Assembly: GCA_013911975.1 (NCBI GenBank)
Contig: JACESF010000035.1
Location: forward strand, 1-40,918
Reading direction: 5' to 3'
DNA: 40,918 nucleotides
Source of the DNA: Hyphomicrobiales bacterium
GTDB taxonomy: Bacteria; Pseudomonadota; Alphaproteobacteria; Rhizobiales; Xanthobacteraceae
A program made the position numbers and the translations under genes. Shown here one piece after another: positions 8,963 through 17,239 of this stretch. Under the pieces are notes generated by a model. It saw only the letters and a program-made list of their open reading frames with translations. It ran no database searches and was not told the origin of the DNA. The stretch's first letter is position 1, and each line of letters starts with the position of its first letter.

Positions 8963-9796
8963 CTAAGCCGGGCCGATCTCCACCTTCACGTCCGCCGGGG
9001 CGGCGGAATAGGGCGCGGAGGTCACGAGGATGTCCGCGCCCGTCGCGGCATAGGCCGCCGCATTGGCGGCCACGACCCCGCCCGCCACCGCCACCAGCGG
9101 CCCGCCGTCCCGCGCGCGCAGCGCGGCCACGAGGTCGGCCACCGCGTCGGGCGGCATCTTCTCGCACTGGAGGATGTCCGGTGCGGCGGCAAGCAGGCGC
9201 TCGGCCTCCGCCCGGCTCGTGATCTCCACCACCACCTTCTTCTCGGGCGCCGCCCGGCGCAGCGCCGCGAGGGCGGCCACCGGGTCGGCGAGGAACACGC
9301 GATGCTCGGGAAACACCAGGAGGGTTTCCGACAGGCCGAGGCGGTGCGGGTCGGCGCCGCCCGCGCGGATGGCCGCGATCATCAGGCGCTTGGTTCCGGG
9401 AAAGGTCTTGCGGGTGGTGACCACGGCGATGCCCGGCGCCACGGCGCGGGCCGCGTCCACGATGGCGGCGGTGGCCCCGGCGATGCCGGAGAGATATTCC
9501 ACCGTCGTCTGCGCCACCTTCCAGGCGGCGAGGATGGGCCCGGCGGGGCCTTCCGCCTCCAGCAGCGGCGCCCCGGCGGCAAGGCGCGCGCCGGAGGGCG
9601 CCAGCACCCGCCCCTCCGCCCCCGCGCGGCGCACCAGCGCCAGGGCCAGTTCCGTGCCGCAGGCCACCCCGTCCCGCCGGAGGAAGAACCGCATCCGCGC
9701 CGCCCGCTCCCCGATCCCGAGGAGATGGGTGGTCAGGTCGCCGTGCGGGACATCCTCCTCCAGCAGCGCATCCACCAGCAGCGTCGAGATGTGCAT
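8963..9796 (-). CDS. modD: ModD-like (quinolinate phosphoribosyltransferase fold) molybdenum-associated protein
   Basis: A 277-residue protein with the NadC-like fold (LLEEDVPHGDLTT N-terminus; the AWKVAQTTVEYLSGIAG helix; TTRKTFPGTKRLMIAAIRAGG, in the place of the NadC RKT.PG.R segment). The divergence from NadC at substrate-binding positions and the FPGTKRLMIAAI wording match the ModD subfamily, found with molybdate transport genes in Rhodobacter; its biochemical role is unknown. The start MHISTLLV is chosen for the AGGAGA site. No nadA/nadB or modABC is nearby. Its only neighbour upstream on this strand is a YqeB/EF2563-type Mo-hydroxylase accessory gene, so a molybdenum-linked role in the nif context is inferred. 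A housekeeping nadC is the alternative but less likely. Confidence 0.8.
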   Translation of the reverse strand: MHISTLLVDALLEEDVPHGDLTTHLLGIGERAARMRFFLRRDGVACGTELALALVRRAGAEGRVLAPSGARLAAGAPLLEAEGPAGPILAAWKVAQTTVEYLSGIAGATAAIVDAARAVAPGIAVVTTRKTFPGTKRLMIAAIRAGGADPHRLGLSETLLVFPEHRVFLADPVAALAALRRAAPEKKVVVEITSRAEAERLLAAAPDILQCEKMPPDAVADLVAALRARDGGPLVAVAGGVVAANAAAYAATGADILVTSAPYSAAPADVKVEIGPA

Positions 9797-9878
9797 GTCT
9801 TCTCCTGAAGCCCCGGGCCCAAGCACGGGCTACGCCGGAGGAGCCGCGCGGCTCCGGTGGCGGCCGGGGCCGTCGGTA

Positions 9879-10739
9879 TCAATGGGGGGCCTGCGTCGCC
9901 GGAGCTCCGGCACCCATGGCCCCCAATGTGGTCAACGCCTCCAGCACCGCGCCGGCGATGCGGCGCGGGCGCTCGGCGATGCCGATCCAGCTCGGCGGCC
10001 CGTCCGGCGCCGGGTCCACCTCCAGCAGCTTGAGCCCATCGGGCACCAGCACGCCCCCGCGCACGAGGCCGCGCAGGCGGCCCGCCAGGGGCGCGGCCAC
10101 GGGCGCCTCGCCGCACCAGCCCACCACGTCCCCCGCCGCCACGGGATCGCCGATGTCATGGGCCGTGAGCCAGAGGCCCGCTCCCTCCGCGCGGGCGAAC
10201 CGCTCGCGCCCCGCGCCCGAAAGGGTCGCGGAGCGGCCGTGGGCCGCGAGCGTCGTGCCCGCGCGCAGCACGCCCACCGCCTCCGGCGCCGTCTCGACGG
10301 CCACGTCCACATGCCGCCCCGCCGTGAAGCCCGGCCCCAGCCCCACCGTGGCCCGCGCGAACGGGCGGATGTCCACCTTCAGCATCCGCATGCGCATGCG
10401 CGCGTCCACCAGCACGTCGATGAGGCCGAGGCACAGCAGCTCCCCCAGCTCCAGGGCCGTGACGCAAAGGGCCTGCCGCCCGGTGCAGGCGTTGAGGATG
10501 TCCACGAGGCTTTCCGCCGGGCGCGCGGCCACCCCGTCCAGCTCCGCCGCGCCGCTGTCCAGCGCCGCGTCATAGGCCATGGTCCGGCGCAGGACCGGCT
10601 GGGCCGGATCGCGCGAGAGCACCACGCCGTGGCCCGCCAGGAACAGCGCGCGGCCCACGGCGGAGGCCACGTCATTGGTGCCCAGCACCACCGCGATGGG
10701 CACCCGTCCTGTGGGCCTGAAATCCGTCTCGCTGCGCAT
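9879..10739 (-). CDS. YqeB/EF2563-type molybdenum hydroxylase accessory protein
   Basis: A 286-residue protein resembling the EF2563/YqeB family, annotated in other bacteria with selenium-dependent molybdenum hydroxylase systems (function not established). Seen are an N-terminal Rossmann-like segment (VVLGTNDVASAVGRALFLAGHGVVL, residues about 15-40), the LRRTMAYDAAL motif (family QPLAVRRTVAF-like), a VDARMRM..VDIRPFA middle block, and the GLGPGFTAGRHVDVAVET motif. The C-terminal half contains GDPVAAGDVVGWCGEAPVAAPLAGRLRGL, like a small beta-rich lipoyl/biotinyl-type domain. The start has GGAGG upstream. It is transcribed with modD, 82 bases apart, from a region holding a NifA site and a -24/-12-like element. 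No XdhC or selenium gene is nearby. Confidence 0.75.
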   Translation of the reverse strand: MRSETDFRPTGRVPIAVVLGTNDVASAVGRALFLAGHGVVLSRDPAQPVLRRTMAYDAALDSGAAELDGVAARPAESLVDILNACTGRQALCVTALELGELLCLGLIDVLVDARMRMRMLKVDIRPFARATVGLGPGFTAGRHVDVAVETAPEAVGVLRAGTTLAAHGRSATLSGAGRERFARAEGAGLWLTAHDIGDPVAAGDVVGWCGEAPVAAPLAGRLRGLVRGGVLVPDGLKLLEVDPAPDGPPSWIGIAERPRRIAGAVLEALTTLGAMGAGAPATQAPH

Positions 10740-10796
10740 GGTGCCTCCGGGGAAAGGCGCGTTCCGGGGCCGCCGGGGCCACCGCCGAGAGGGAAA

Positions 10797-10811
10797 GCGA
10801 CATTCGTGCCA
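10797..10811 (-). promoter_or_regulatory. Probable sigma-54 promoter of the YqeB-like/modD unit
   Basis: Minus strand TGGCAC-GAATG-TCGC has a perfect -24 half and a -12 half with GC kept (TCGC for TTGC). It lies 58 bases upstream of the start codon and about 90 bases from the TGT-N10-ACA site at 10899. Confidence 0.65.
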
Positions 10812-10898
10812 AAGCCCCTCTGCGGGCCTGCGGAGCCCGCCGTCCCCTCACCGGACACCTTTCGTGTGCGAAGTACGACGCATGTGCGCCACGGGACG

Positions 10899-10914
10899 TG
10901 TCACAAACCCGACA
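10899..10914. promoter_or_regulatory. NifA site shared by divergent modD and ahpC units
   Basis: TGTCACAAACCCGACA, exact TGT-N10-ACA. It is the only such site in the 303-base gap 10740-11042 and lies between the two oppositely directed -24/-12-like elements (10797-10811 minus, 10974-10988 plus), about 60 and 90 bases from each. Confidence 0.75.
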
Positions 10915-10973
10915 AATCGTCCGCGTCGCCCTGTCATGCTTTGGAATTATTCGGATTTTCGCAGCGCAGCGGA

Positions 10974-10988
10974 TGGCATGCCGTTTGC
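10974..10988 (+). promoter_or_regulatory. sigma-54 promoter of the peroxiredoxin-ahpD unit
   Basis: TGGCAT-GCCGT-TTGC matches TGGCAC-N5-TTGC except for one base. It lies 54 bases before the peroxiredoxin ATG and 60 bases downstream of the TGT-N10-ACA site. Confidence 0.75.
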
Positions 10989-11042
10989 TCGACTGCGGCA
11001 ACCCCGGGGCCTCAGGCCCTCCCCCATTCGGAGATCCATTCC

Positions 11043-11597
11043 ATGCTCGGCATCGGCAGCGTCCTACCGGCCTTCTCTGTGACCGGCGTGAAGCCCGGCT
11101 TCAATTTTCACGAGGAGAACGGCCAGTCCGCCTTCGAGGCGGTCACGGACCAGAGCTTTCCCGGCAAGTGGAAGATCATCTTCTTCTACCCGAAGGACTT
11201 CACCTTCGTGTGCCCCACCGAGATCGCGGAATTCGCGCGCCTGTCCGAGGACTTCGCGGACCGGGACGCGGTGATTCTCGGCGGCTCCACCGACAATGAG
11301 TTCGTGAAGCTCGCCTGGCGGCGCGACCACAAGGACCTCGACCGGCTGCCCATCTGGTCCTTCGCCGACACCAACGGCTCGCTGGTGGACGGCCTCGGCG
11401 TGCGCTCCCCGGACGGCGTGGCCTATCGCTATACGTTCGTCGCCGACCCCGACAACGTGATCCAGCACGTCTACGCCACCAATCTCAATGTGGGCCGCAA
11501 CCCCAAGGACACGCTGCGGGTGCTCGACGCGCTCCAGACCGACGAACTGTGCCCCTGCAACCGTCAGGTGGGCGGCGACGTCCTCAAGGTGGCGTGA
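11043..11597 (+). CDS. ahpC: AhpC-type peroxiredoxin, nif-linked
   Basis: A 184-residue 2-Cys peroxiredoxin of the AhpC/Prx family, reducing peroxides. The peroxidatic cysteine is C57 in [16 protein letters not shown]-terminal C170-P-C172 pair provides the resolving cysteine. The [16 protein letters not shown] and [17 protein letters not shown] blocks are typical. It is co-directional with an AhpD-like protein 5 bases downstream, which can act as its reductant, and is preceded by a NifA site and a -24/-12 element. This suggests expression during nitrogen fixation to protect oxygen-sensitive proteins. The symbol is by family. Confidence 0.93.
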   Translation: MLGIGSVLPAFSVTGVKPGFNFHEENGQSAFEAVTDQSFPGKWKIIFFYPKDFTFVCPTEIAEFARLSEDFADRDAVILGGSTDNEFVKLAWRRDHKDLDRLPIWSFADTNGSLVDGLGVRSPDGVAYRYTFVADPDNVIQHVYATNLNVGRNPKDTLRVLDALQTDELCPCNRQVGGDVLKVA

Positions 11598-11602
11598 CCG
11601 GC

Positions 11603-12148
11603 ATGACCATCGAGACCCTCAAGGCCCAGCTCCCCGCCTTCGCCAAGGACGTGAAGCTGAACCTCTCCGCGATCACGCGGGAGGAGAGCCTCACCGAGCA
11701 GCAGCTCTACGGCCTGCTGGTGGCGTGCGGCTACACCACCCGCAACGCGGAGGTGGCGCAGGCCCTGGAAGGCGAGGCGGCGCCGCACCTCTCGGTGCAG
11801 GCGCTGGAGGCGGCCAAGGCGGCGGCGGCCATCATGGCCATGAACAACGTCTATTACCGCTTCACCCATCTCGCCTCGAACAAGGCCTACGAGACGCTTC
11901 CGGCGAAGCTGCGCATGAGCGTCGTCGGCGCCCCCGGCGTGGACAAGGCGGATTTCGAACTGTGGTCCCTCGCCGTGTCCGCCATGAACGGCTGCGGCCG
12001 CTGCATCGACGCCCACGAGACGGTGCTGCGTGACGCGGGCGTGCGGGAGGAGCAGGTCCAGGCGGCGGTGCGCATCGCCGCCATCATCGCCTCGGCCGCC
12101 GTGGCCCAGGAGGCGGGGCGCGAGCCCCTGCCCGCCGCCGCGGAGTGA
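11603..12148 (+). CDS. ahpD: AhpD-like alkylhydroperoxidase
   Basis: A 181-residue carboxymuconolactone decarboxylase/AhpD-fold protein. The active motif is C131-GR-C134 with H138 ([11 protein letters not shown]), the AhpD CxxC...H proton-relay arrangement; AhpD passes electrons to AhpC. The start [13 protein letters not shown], 5 bases after the peroxiredoxin stop, fits the family N-terminus. It is probably co-transcribed with the peroxiredoxin, with a hairpin just after the stop separating it from nifA. Confidence 0.93.
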   Translation: MTIETLKAQLPAFAKDVKLNLSAITREESLTEQQLYGLLVACGYTTRNAEVAQALEGEAAPHLSVQALEAAKAAAAIMAMNNVYYRFTHLASNKAYETLPAKLRMSVVGAPGVDKADFELWSLAVSAMNGCGRCIDAHETVLRDAGVREEQVQAAVRIAAIIASAAVAQEAGREPLPAAAE

Positions 12149-12155
12149 CACGCCT

Positions 12156-12189
12156 TCGCGCGGGTCCGCCAGCCGACGGACCCGCGCGA
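12156..12189 (+). terminator. Hairpin after ahpD, terminator-like
   Basis: A perfect 13-bp stem (TCGCGCGGGTCCG / CGGACCCGCGCGA) with an 8-base loop, 8 bases past the ahpD stop. It is followed only by ATTTGATC, so the U-tract is poor. The FixK box starts inside this tail. It may limit readthrough from the NifA-dependent ahpC promoter into nifA. Confidence 0.6.
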
Positions 12190-12191
12190 AT

Positions 12192-12205
12192 TTGATCGAG
12201 ATCAA
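12192..12205. promoter_or_regulatory. FixK/FNR box (anaerobox) upstream of nifA
   Basis: TTGATCGAGATCAA is a perfect TTGAT-N4-ATCAA palindrome, 149-162 bases before the nifA start. FixK-type control of nifA by oxygen is established in A. caulinodans; here it is inferred from the motif. No fixLJ or fixK gene lies in the window. Confidence 0.8.
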
Positions 12206-12353
12206 GGCCCCCTCGCCAGCCTGGACCTTTTCTAAAGCTTCAGCCGAAAAGGCCAAGGGCTCCCGCCCCGGGACATATCCTCCCCGGCGGGGCTCAAGCT
12301 TAGGGAAAGCTGCTGAAGGAGGGCGCGCCCACTCGCTGCGAGCGGGAAGGAGC

Positions 12354-14219
12354 ATGCCCATGAGCGACTTCTACCAGGTCCGCATCCCGCGCGCTTCCAG
12401 CCCGGCGCCGAAGCCGGCGCAAGCCGCGCCCGCAGCGCCGCCCCCCGCCGTCCCCGCGTCCGACGCCGCGACGTCGCGCATGCCCGAGCCTGCCCCGGAG
12501 CGCGCGGTGGTCGCCCCGCGCCCCGCGCCCCTGCCGGACCCGGGCGGCGCGCAGCCGGCCCAGCGCGGCACCTCGCCGGACATCGCGCTCATCGGCATCT
12601 ACGAGATTTCCAAGATTCTCACCTCGGCGCGGCGCCTGGAGGCCACCCTCGCCAATGTGGTGAACGTCCTTTCCTCCATGCTCCAGATGCGCCACGGCAT
12701 GATCGTCATCCTCGATCCTGAGGGCGAGCCGGACATGGTGGCCACCACCGGCTGGACGCCGCAGATCGCCAGCCAGATCCGCGCCCGCGTCCCCCAGAAG
12801 GCCATCGACCAGATCGTGGCCACCGCCACGCCGCTGGTGGTCCACGACGTGGCGGCGGACGCGCTGTTCGAGGGGCATGTGGACCTGTTCGAGCCGGTGG
12901 AGCGGGCGAAGGTGTCCTTCATCGGCGTGCCCATCAAGGCGGACACGAGGGTCATCGGCACCCTGTCCATCGACCGCATCTGGGACGGCAGCGCCCGCTT
13001 CCGGTTCGACGACGATGTCCGCTTCCTGACCATGGTGGCGAACCTCGTGGGCCAGACGGTGCGGCTGCACGACCTCGTCGCCCGCGACCGCGACCGGCTG
13101 ATCGCCGAGACCCACCGCCTGGAAAAGGCGCTGACCGAGGAGGCGGGCGCCGAACCGCAGAACGCCGTGGGCATCCTGGGCGACAGCCTGCCGGTGAAGC
13201 GCCTGGTCGCCACGGCGCGGATCGTCGCCCGCTCCAATTCCGCCGTGCTGCTGCGCGGAGAGAGCGGCACCGGCAAGGAATTGTTCGCCCGCGCCATCCA
13301 CGAATTGTCGCCCCGCGCCGACAAGCCCTTCATCCGCGTGAACTGCGCCGCGCTGCCCGAGACCGTGCTGGAAAGCGAGCTGTTCGGCCATGAGAAGGGC
13401 GCCTTCACCGGCGCGCTGGCCATGCGCCAGGGCCGGTTCGAGCTGGCCCATGGCGGCACCCTGTTCCTGGACGAGATCGGCGAGATTTCCGCCGCCTTCC
13501 AGGCCAAGCTCCTGCGCGTGCTCCAGGAGGGCGAGTTCGAGCGGGTGGGCGGCAACAAGACGCTGAAGGTGGACGTGCGCCTCGTCTGCGCCACCAACAA
13601 GGACCTGGAGCAGGCGGTGGCCCGGGGCGAATTCCGGGCCGATCTCTATTACCGCATCAACGTGGTGCCCCTGGTCCTGCCGCCGCTGCGCGAGCGGCCG
13701 GGCGACATCGAGACGCTGGCCCGCGCCTTCCTCGACCGCTTCAACCGCGAGAACAAGCGCCGCCTCGCTCTGTCGGATTCCGCGGTCGCCGTGCTCATGC
13801 GCTGCTATTTCCCCGGCAATGTGCGCGAGCTGGAGAATTGCGTGCGCCGCACCGCCACCCTGGCGCGCGAAGCCGTGATCTCCTCCCACGATTTCGCGTG
13901 CGACACCGGGCAATGCCTCTCCGCCGTGCTCTGGAAGGGCAGTGCCCCGAAGGCCGTGGCGCCCGCGACGCCGACCCCCGTGCCGCTCACCCGCGAGCCG
14001 CTGCCTCTGGCCGAGGAGGCGCCGGCCCTGCCCGCCAACTGTCCGGGCACCGCCGCCTGTCCCGCCACCTCCCCGCGCCTGACAGAGAAGGAACAGTTGC
14101 TGGACGCCATGGAACGCTCCGGCTGGGTTCAGGCCAAGGCCGCGCGCATGCTGAACCTGACGCCGCGCCAGATCGGCTATGCCCTGCGCAAGCACGGCAT
14201 CGACATCAAGCGCTTCTGA
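12354..14219 (+). CDS. nifA: NifA, sigma-54-dependent nif transcriptional activator
   Basis: A 621-residue enhancer-binding protein that activates -24/-12 promoters from TGT-N10-ACA sites. Domains are a Pro/Ala-rich N-terminus, a GAF domain (about residues 85-235), an AAA+ domain with Walker A GESGTGKE near 302-309 and the sigma-54 contact loop GAFTGA near 349-354, and a C-terminal Fis-type HTH ([19 protein letters not shown]). The oxygen-sensing cysteine motif is exact: C484-x11-C496-x19-C516-x4-C521, as in rhizobial NifA, which needs no NifL. ATG 12360 has better spacing (7 bases) from AAGGAG than ATG 12354 (1 base), so the protein may be two residues shorter; the MPM start matches the remembered Azorhizobium form. 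A Pro-rich linker (about 525-580) precedes the HTH. Confidence 0.97.
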   Translation: MPMSDFYQVRIPRASSPAPKPAQAAPAAPPPAVPASDAATSRMPEPAPERAVVAPRPAPLPDPGGAQPAQRGTSPDIALIGIYEISKILTSARRLEATLANVVNVLSSMLQMRHGMIVILDPEGEPDMVATTGWTPQIASQIRARVPQKAIDQIVATATPLVVHDVAADALFEGHVDLFEPVERAKVSFIGVPIKADTRVIGTLSIDRIWDGSARFRFDDDVRFLTMVANLVGQTVRLHDLVARDRDRLIAETHRLEKALTEEAGAEPQNAVGILGDSLPVKRLVATARIVARSNSAVLLRGESGTGKELFARAIHELSPRADKPFIRVNCAALPETVLESELFGHEKGAFTGALAMRQGRFELAHGGTLFLDEIGEISAAFQAKLLRVLQEGEFERVGGNKTLKVDVRLVCATNKDLEQAVARGEFRADLYYRINVVPLVLPPLRERPGDIETLARAFLDRFNRENKRRLALSDSAVAVLMRCYFPGNVRELENCVRRTATLAREAVISSHDFACDTGQCLSAVLWKGSAPKAVAPATPTPVPLTREPLPLAEEAPALPANCPGTAACPATSPRLTEKEQLLDAMERSGWVQAKAARMLNLTPRQIGYALRKHGIDIKRF

Positions 14220-14231
14220 CCCGCCAAGCTG

Positions 14232-14282
14232 CTGTCACGGACAAGCTCCTGTCGCGGACAAGCCCCTGTCGCGGATGCGACA
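14232..14282. repeat. Three tandem 17-bp repeats upstream of nifB
   Basis: Three consecutive units begin CTGTCRCGGA at 14232, 14249 and 14266, a period of exactly 17 bases. Units 1 and 2 continue ACAAGCYC. Only the third unit diverges, so as to end in ACA and form a full TGT-N10-ACA. Confidence 0.75.
14267..14282. promoter_or_regulatory. NifA upstream activator site for nifB
   Basis: TGTCGCGGATGCGACA, exact TGT-N10-ACA, 73 bases before the perfect -24/-12 promoter of nifB. Confidence 0.87.
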
Positions 14283-14354
14283 CGACCCGACAGGCGTGTC
14301 GTGGAGTCCTTCCAACAAGAAGACCAAGCGCCTCTAAAACAACATGATTTTATC

Positions 14355-14369
14355 TGGCACGGGAGTTGC
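14355..14369 (+). promoter_or_regulatory. sigma-54 promoter of the nifB operon
   Basis: TGGCAC-GGGAG-TTGC is a perfect -24/-12 match, 36 bases upstream of the nifB ATG. Confidence 0.93.
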
Positions 14370-14404
14370 GAAGCCTGAGGCGGACCATCATTCGGGAGCC
14401 CGCC

Positions 14405-15901
14405 ATGTCCGCCGCGATGCTTTCCCTGGACAGCCTTATCGCCTCCCCCGTCTCCGTGGAGGAGATGCGCGCCAAGCTCGAAGGCGGCGGCTGCTCGTCC
14501 TCCGCCTGCGGCTCCTCGGCCAAGCCCGACGACGTGCCCCAGGACGTGTGGGACAAGATCAAGGACCATCCCTGCTATTCGGAAGAGGCGCACCATTACT
14601 TCGCGCGCATGCATGTGGCGGTGGCCCCGGCCTGCAACATCCAGTGCAATTACTGCAATCGGAAATATGACTGCGCCAATGAGAGCCGCCCCGGCGTGGT
14701 CTCCGAGAAGCTGACGCCCGACGAGGCCATGCGCAAGGTCATCACGGTGGCGAACGAGGTGCCCCAGCTCTCGGTGCTGGGCATCGCCGGTCCCGGCGAC
14801 AGTTGCTACGACTGGAAGAAGACCAAGGCCACCTTCGAGGCGGTGTCCAAGGAAATCCCCGACATCAAGCTGTGCCTGTCCACCAACGGCCTCGCCCTGC
14901 CGGACCATGTGGACGAGATCGCCCGCATGAATGTCGACCACGTCACCGTCACCATCAACATGGTGGACCCGGAAGTGGGCACGAAGATCTATCCGTGGAT
15001 CTTCCACAACCACCGGCGCTACACCGGCTACGAGGCCGCGAAGATCCTGCACGAGCGCCAGATGCTCAGCCTCGAAATGCTGCGCGACCGGGGCATCCTC
15101 GTGAAGGTGAACTCGGTGATGATCCCCGGCGTCAACGACGATCACCTGGTCGAGGTGAACAAGTGGGTGAAGGAGCGCGGCGCGTTCCTGCACAATGTCA
15201 TGCCGCTCATCTCGGCGGCCGAGCACGGCACCCATTACGGCCTCACCGGCCAGCGCGGCCCCACCGCCATGGAGCTGAAGGCGCTCCAGGACAAGCTGGA
15301 CGGCGGCGCCAAGCTGATGCGCCACTGCCGCCAGTGCCGCGCCGACGCGGTGGGTCTGCTGGGCGAGGACCGGGGGCAGGAATTCACCCTCGACCAGCTT
15401 CCCGAGGAGGTGGCCTACGACCCCGCCAAGCGCGCCGCCTATCGCGAGGTGGTGGCCCATGAGCGGGGCGACCACGTGGCCAAGAAGCAGGAGGTGGAAA
15501 CCGGGATCCGCGCGCTGGGTGCGCAGGGCAAGCTGCTGGTGGCGGTGGCCACCAAGGGCGGCGGGCGCGTGAACGAGCATTTCGGCCACGCCAAGGAATT
15601 CCAGGTCTATGAGGCGACGCCCAAGGGCATCACCTTCGTGGGCCACCGCAAGGTCGACACTTACTGCATGGGCGGGTTCGGCGAGGACGCCACCCTGGAC
15701 GGCGTGATCGCGGCCCTGGAGGGGGTCGAGGTGGTGCTCTGCTCCAAGATCGGCGACTGCCCGAAGGACAGCCTGAAGGCCGCCGGCATCCGCGCCACCG
15801 ACCTGTACGCGCTCGACTATATCGAGGCCGCCATCGGCGCCCTCTACGCGGCCGAATTCGGCCATGCCGTCACCGACCGGAAGCTGGCGCTCTCGGCCTG
15901 A
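14405..15901 (+). CDS. nifB: NifB, FeMo-co precursor (NifB-co) synthase
   Basis: A 498-residue radical-SAM enzyme that fuses two [4Fe-4S] clusters and inserts carbide and sulfur to make NifB-co. The radical-SAM motif is C77-x3-C81-x2-C84 ([15 protein letters not shown]). Further cysteines (C30, C35, C57 and HCRQCRAD later) fit the additional cluster ligands. The C-terminal region from about residue 385 ([29 protein letters not shown]) is the NifX-like domain fused in many proteobacterial NifB proteins. The start [10 protein letters not shown] has GGGAG 7-8 bases upstream; the in-frame ATG at 14366 would fall inside the -12 element and is rejected. Confidence 0.97.
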   Translation: MSAAMLSLDSLIASPVSVEEMRAKLEGGGCSSSACGSSAKPDDVPQDVWDKIKDHPCYSEEAHHYFARMHVAVAPACNIQCNYCNRKYDCANESRPGVVSEKLTPDEAMRKVITVANEVPQLSVLGIAGPGDSCYDWKKTKATFEAVSKEIPDIKLCLSTNGLALPDHVDEIARMNVDHVTVTINMVDPEVGTKIYPWIFHNHRRYTGYEAAKILHERQMLSLEMLRDRGILVKVNSVMIPGVNDDHLVEVNKWVKERGAFLHNVMPLISAAEHGTHYGLTGQRGPTAMELKALQDKLDGGAKLMRHCRQCRADAVGLLGEDRGQEFTLDQLPEEVAYDPAKRAAYREVVAHERGDHVAKKQEVETGIRALGAQGKLLVAVATKGGGRVNEHFGHAKEFQVYEATPKGITFVGHRKVDTYCMGGFGEDATLDGVIAALEGVEVVLCSKIGDCPKDSLKAAGIRATDLYALDYIEAAIGALYAAEFGHAVTDRKLALSA

Positions 15902-15927
15902 ACCCCCAGCCAGGAAAGGCGATCCCC

Positions 15928-16125
15928 ATGGCCCTCAAGATCATCGTGTCCCAGTGCACCGTCTGCGGCGCCTGCGAGTTCGAGTGCCCCAACGCGGCCA
16001 TCCGCATGAAGGGCGACACCTACATCATCGACCCCAAGAAGTGCACCGAGTGCCGGGAGCAGTTCGACGAGCCGCAATGCGCCGCCGTCTGCCCGGTGCC
16101 CAACACCTGCGTCCCCGCGAACTGA
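15928..16125 (+). CDS. fdxN: FdxN-type 2[4Fe-4S] ferredoxin
   Basis: A 65-residue bacterial-type ferredoxin directly after nifB. Cluster ligands are C10, C13, C16 and C20, then C39, C42, C51 and C55, with the longer CxxC-x8-C spacing in the second half seen in nif-linked FdxN. FdxN supplies electrons to NifB or nitrogenase in several species. It is spaced 26 bases from nifB with an AGGAAAGG ribosome site. Confidence 0.95.
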   Translation: MALKIIVSQCTVCGACEFECPNAAIRMKGDTYIIDPKKCTECREQFDEPQCAAVCPVPNTCVPAN

Positions 16126-16133
16126 GGCGCGCG

Positions 16134-16913
16134 GTGCCCGCCCCGGCAGGCATCGGCGACGGCGCGGGCGAGAGCCCGCCCGAGGCCCTCGACTGGCAGG
16201 GCCGCCCCGTGCGCTGCGAGGACTGTCCGCACGAGGACATCCAGGCCGAGGGCCGCTGCGACCTCGGCAAGGCGTGCGTGGCGGACCGGCGGGGCAAGCG
16301 CATCGACCGCTTCTTCGCCCGCAACCCGGACCTCGCCGCCCGCTATCTGGCGCATCCCTATTTCGAGGTGCGCACCCTGGCGGCGAAGCATGCCAGCCTG
16401 TTCCTCATCGGCCCGCTCCTGGCGGACCCCGAGCCGGAGGTGCGTGCCATGGCGGTGATGCGCCTGCCCGCCGGGCGCGTCCGGGTGCTGCGCGCCGACC
16501 CGGACCGGCGGGTGCGCATGGCGGTGGCCCAGCGCCTGGAAGGAGGGGACCTGCTCTCCATGATGGCGGACGAGGATTATTACGTGCGCCTCATCGTGGT
16601 GCGCCGTGCCCCGCCCGCCGCCCTGGTGCGCCTCGTCTATGACGCCGAGCCGGAGGTGCGCCGGGCCGTCGCCCGGCGGGTGGCGGACCAGTATCCGTCC
16701 AACATGGTGGGCGACCCCAACCCGCTGGTACGCCTCGCCGTGGCCGAGCGCCTGCCGCCGCAGAGGCTCACCGTCCTCGCCCGCGACGCCGACATGCGGG
16801 TGCGCTTCGCGGTGGCCGAGCGCCTGCCCGTGGCGGCGCTGCCGCTTCTGGCGGAAGACCCGGTGGACGCCGTGCGCGACCTCGCCCGCCGCCGCATCAC
16901 CGAAGGAGACTGA
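16134..16913 (+). CDS. LRV-repeat protein with N-terminal 4Fe-4S domain
   Basis: A 259-residue protein with a small cysteine cluster, C28-x2-C31-x10-C42-x5-C48, followed by tandem leucine-rich-variant (LRV) repeats: about eight units of around 24 residues such as DPEPEVRAMAVMRLP, DPDRRVRMAVAQRL, DAEPEVRRAVARRV, DPNPLVRLAVAERLP, DADMRVRFAVAERLP. This is the architecture of the Azotobacter 4Fe-4S LRV protein encoded near nifB, whose function is unknown. The GTG start at 16134 is chosen because the previous gene ends at 16125 and no ATG precedes the cysteine domain. The stop is 2 bases from nifZ. Confidence 0.88.
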   Translation: MPAPAGIGDGAGESPPEALDWQGRPVRCEDCPHEDIQAEGRCDLGKACVADRRGKRIDRFFARNPDLAARYLAHPYFEVRTLAAKHASLFLIGPLLADPEPEVRAMAVMRLPAGRVRVLRADPDRRVRMAVAQRLEGGDLLSMMADEDYYVRLIVVRRAPPAALVRLVYDAEPEVRRAVARRVADQYPSNMVGDPNPLVRLAVAERLPPQRLTVLARDADMRVRFAVAERLPVAALPLLAEDPVDAVRDLARRRITEGD

Positions 16914-16915
16914 CC

Positions 16916-17239
16916 ATGGGCCTGGGACGCGAGCAGGATGTGGAAGTGTTCCGCGAGCCGGTGTTCCGCCCCGGCGAGAAGGTGCGCGCCACCAAGCATG
17001 TGAAGAATGACGGCACCTATCCCCACAAGGAGATCGGCGAGAATCTCGTCCGAAAGGGGGACGTGGGCTATGTGCGCGACATCGGCACCTTCCTCCAGCA
17101 ATTCTACATCTACTCCGTGGAGTGGGTGGAGCGCGGCACCATCGTGGGCATGCGCGGCAAGGAATTGGTGAGCCTCGACCGGCCGCCGGCCGAATCCCCG
17201 AAATCATCCGCCCTCCCAACCCCGGAAGCCCAGCCATGA
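16916..17239 (+). CDS. nifZ: NifZ, P-cluster maturation protein
   Basis: A 107-residue NifZ-family protein, needed for full P-cluster formation in NifDK. The core FREPVFRPGEKVRATKHVKNDGTYPHKEIGE..LVRKGDVGYVRDIGTFLQQFYIYSVEW is the family signature region (an SH3-like fold). AAGGAG precedes the ATG. It overlaps nifT by 4 bases (ATGA). Confidence 0.95.
   Translation: MGLGREQDVEVFREPVFRPGEKVRATKHVKNDGTYPHKEIGENLVRKGDVGYVRDIGTFLQQFYIYSVEWVERGTIVGMRGKELVSLDRPPAESPKSSALPTPEAQP

Noticed and set aside
8963..9796. Housekeeping nadC (quinolinate phosphoribosyltransferase)
   Set aside because: Fold is shared, but no nadA/nadB neighbours, and the sequence blocks and Mo-linked neighbour fit ModD better. 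Not fully excluded.
9840..9855. GGAGCC/GGCTCC hairpin between the YqeB-like gene and modD
   Set aside because: Short (6 bp), no T-run, in a very GC-rich spacer; not convincing as an attenuator or terminator.
14366..14404. Upstream in-frame ATG for NifB
   Set aside because: It overlaps the -12 part of the perfect sigma-54 promoter, so it would not be in the transcript.
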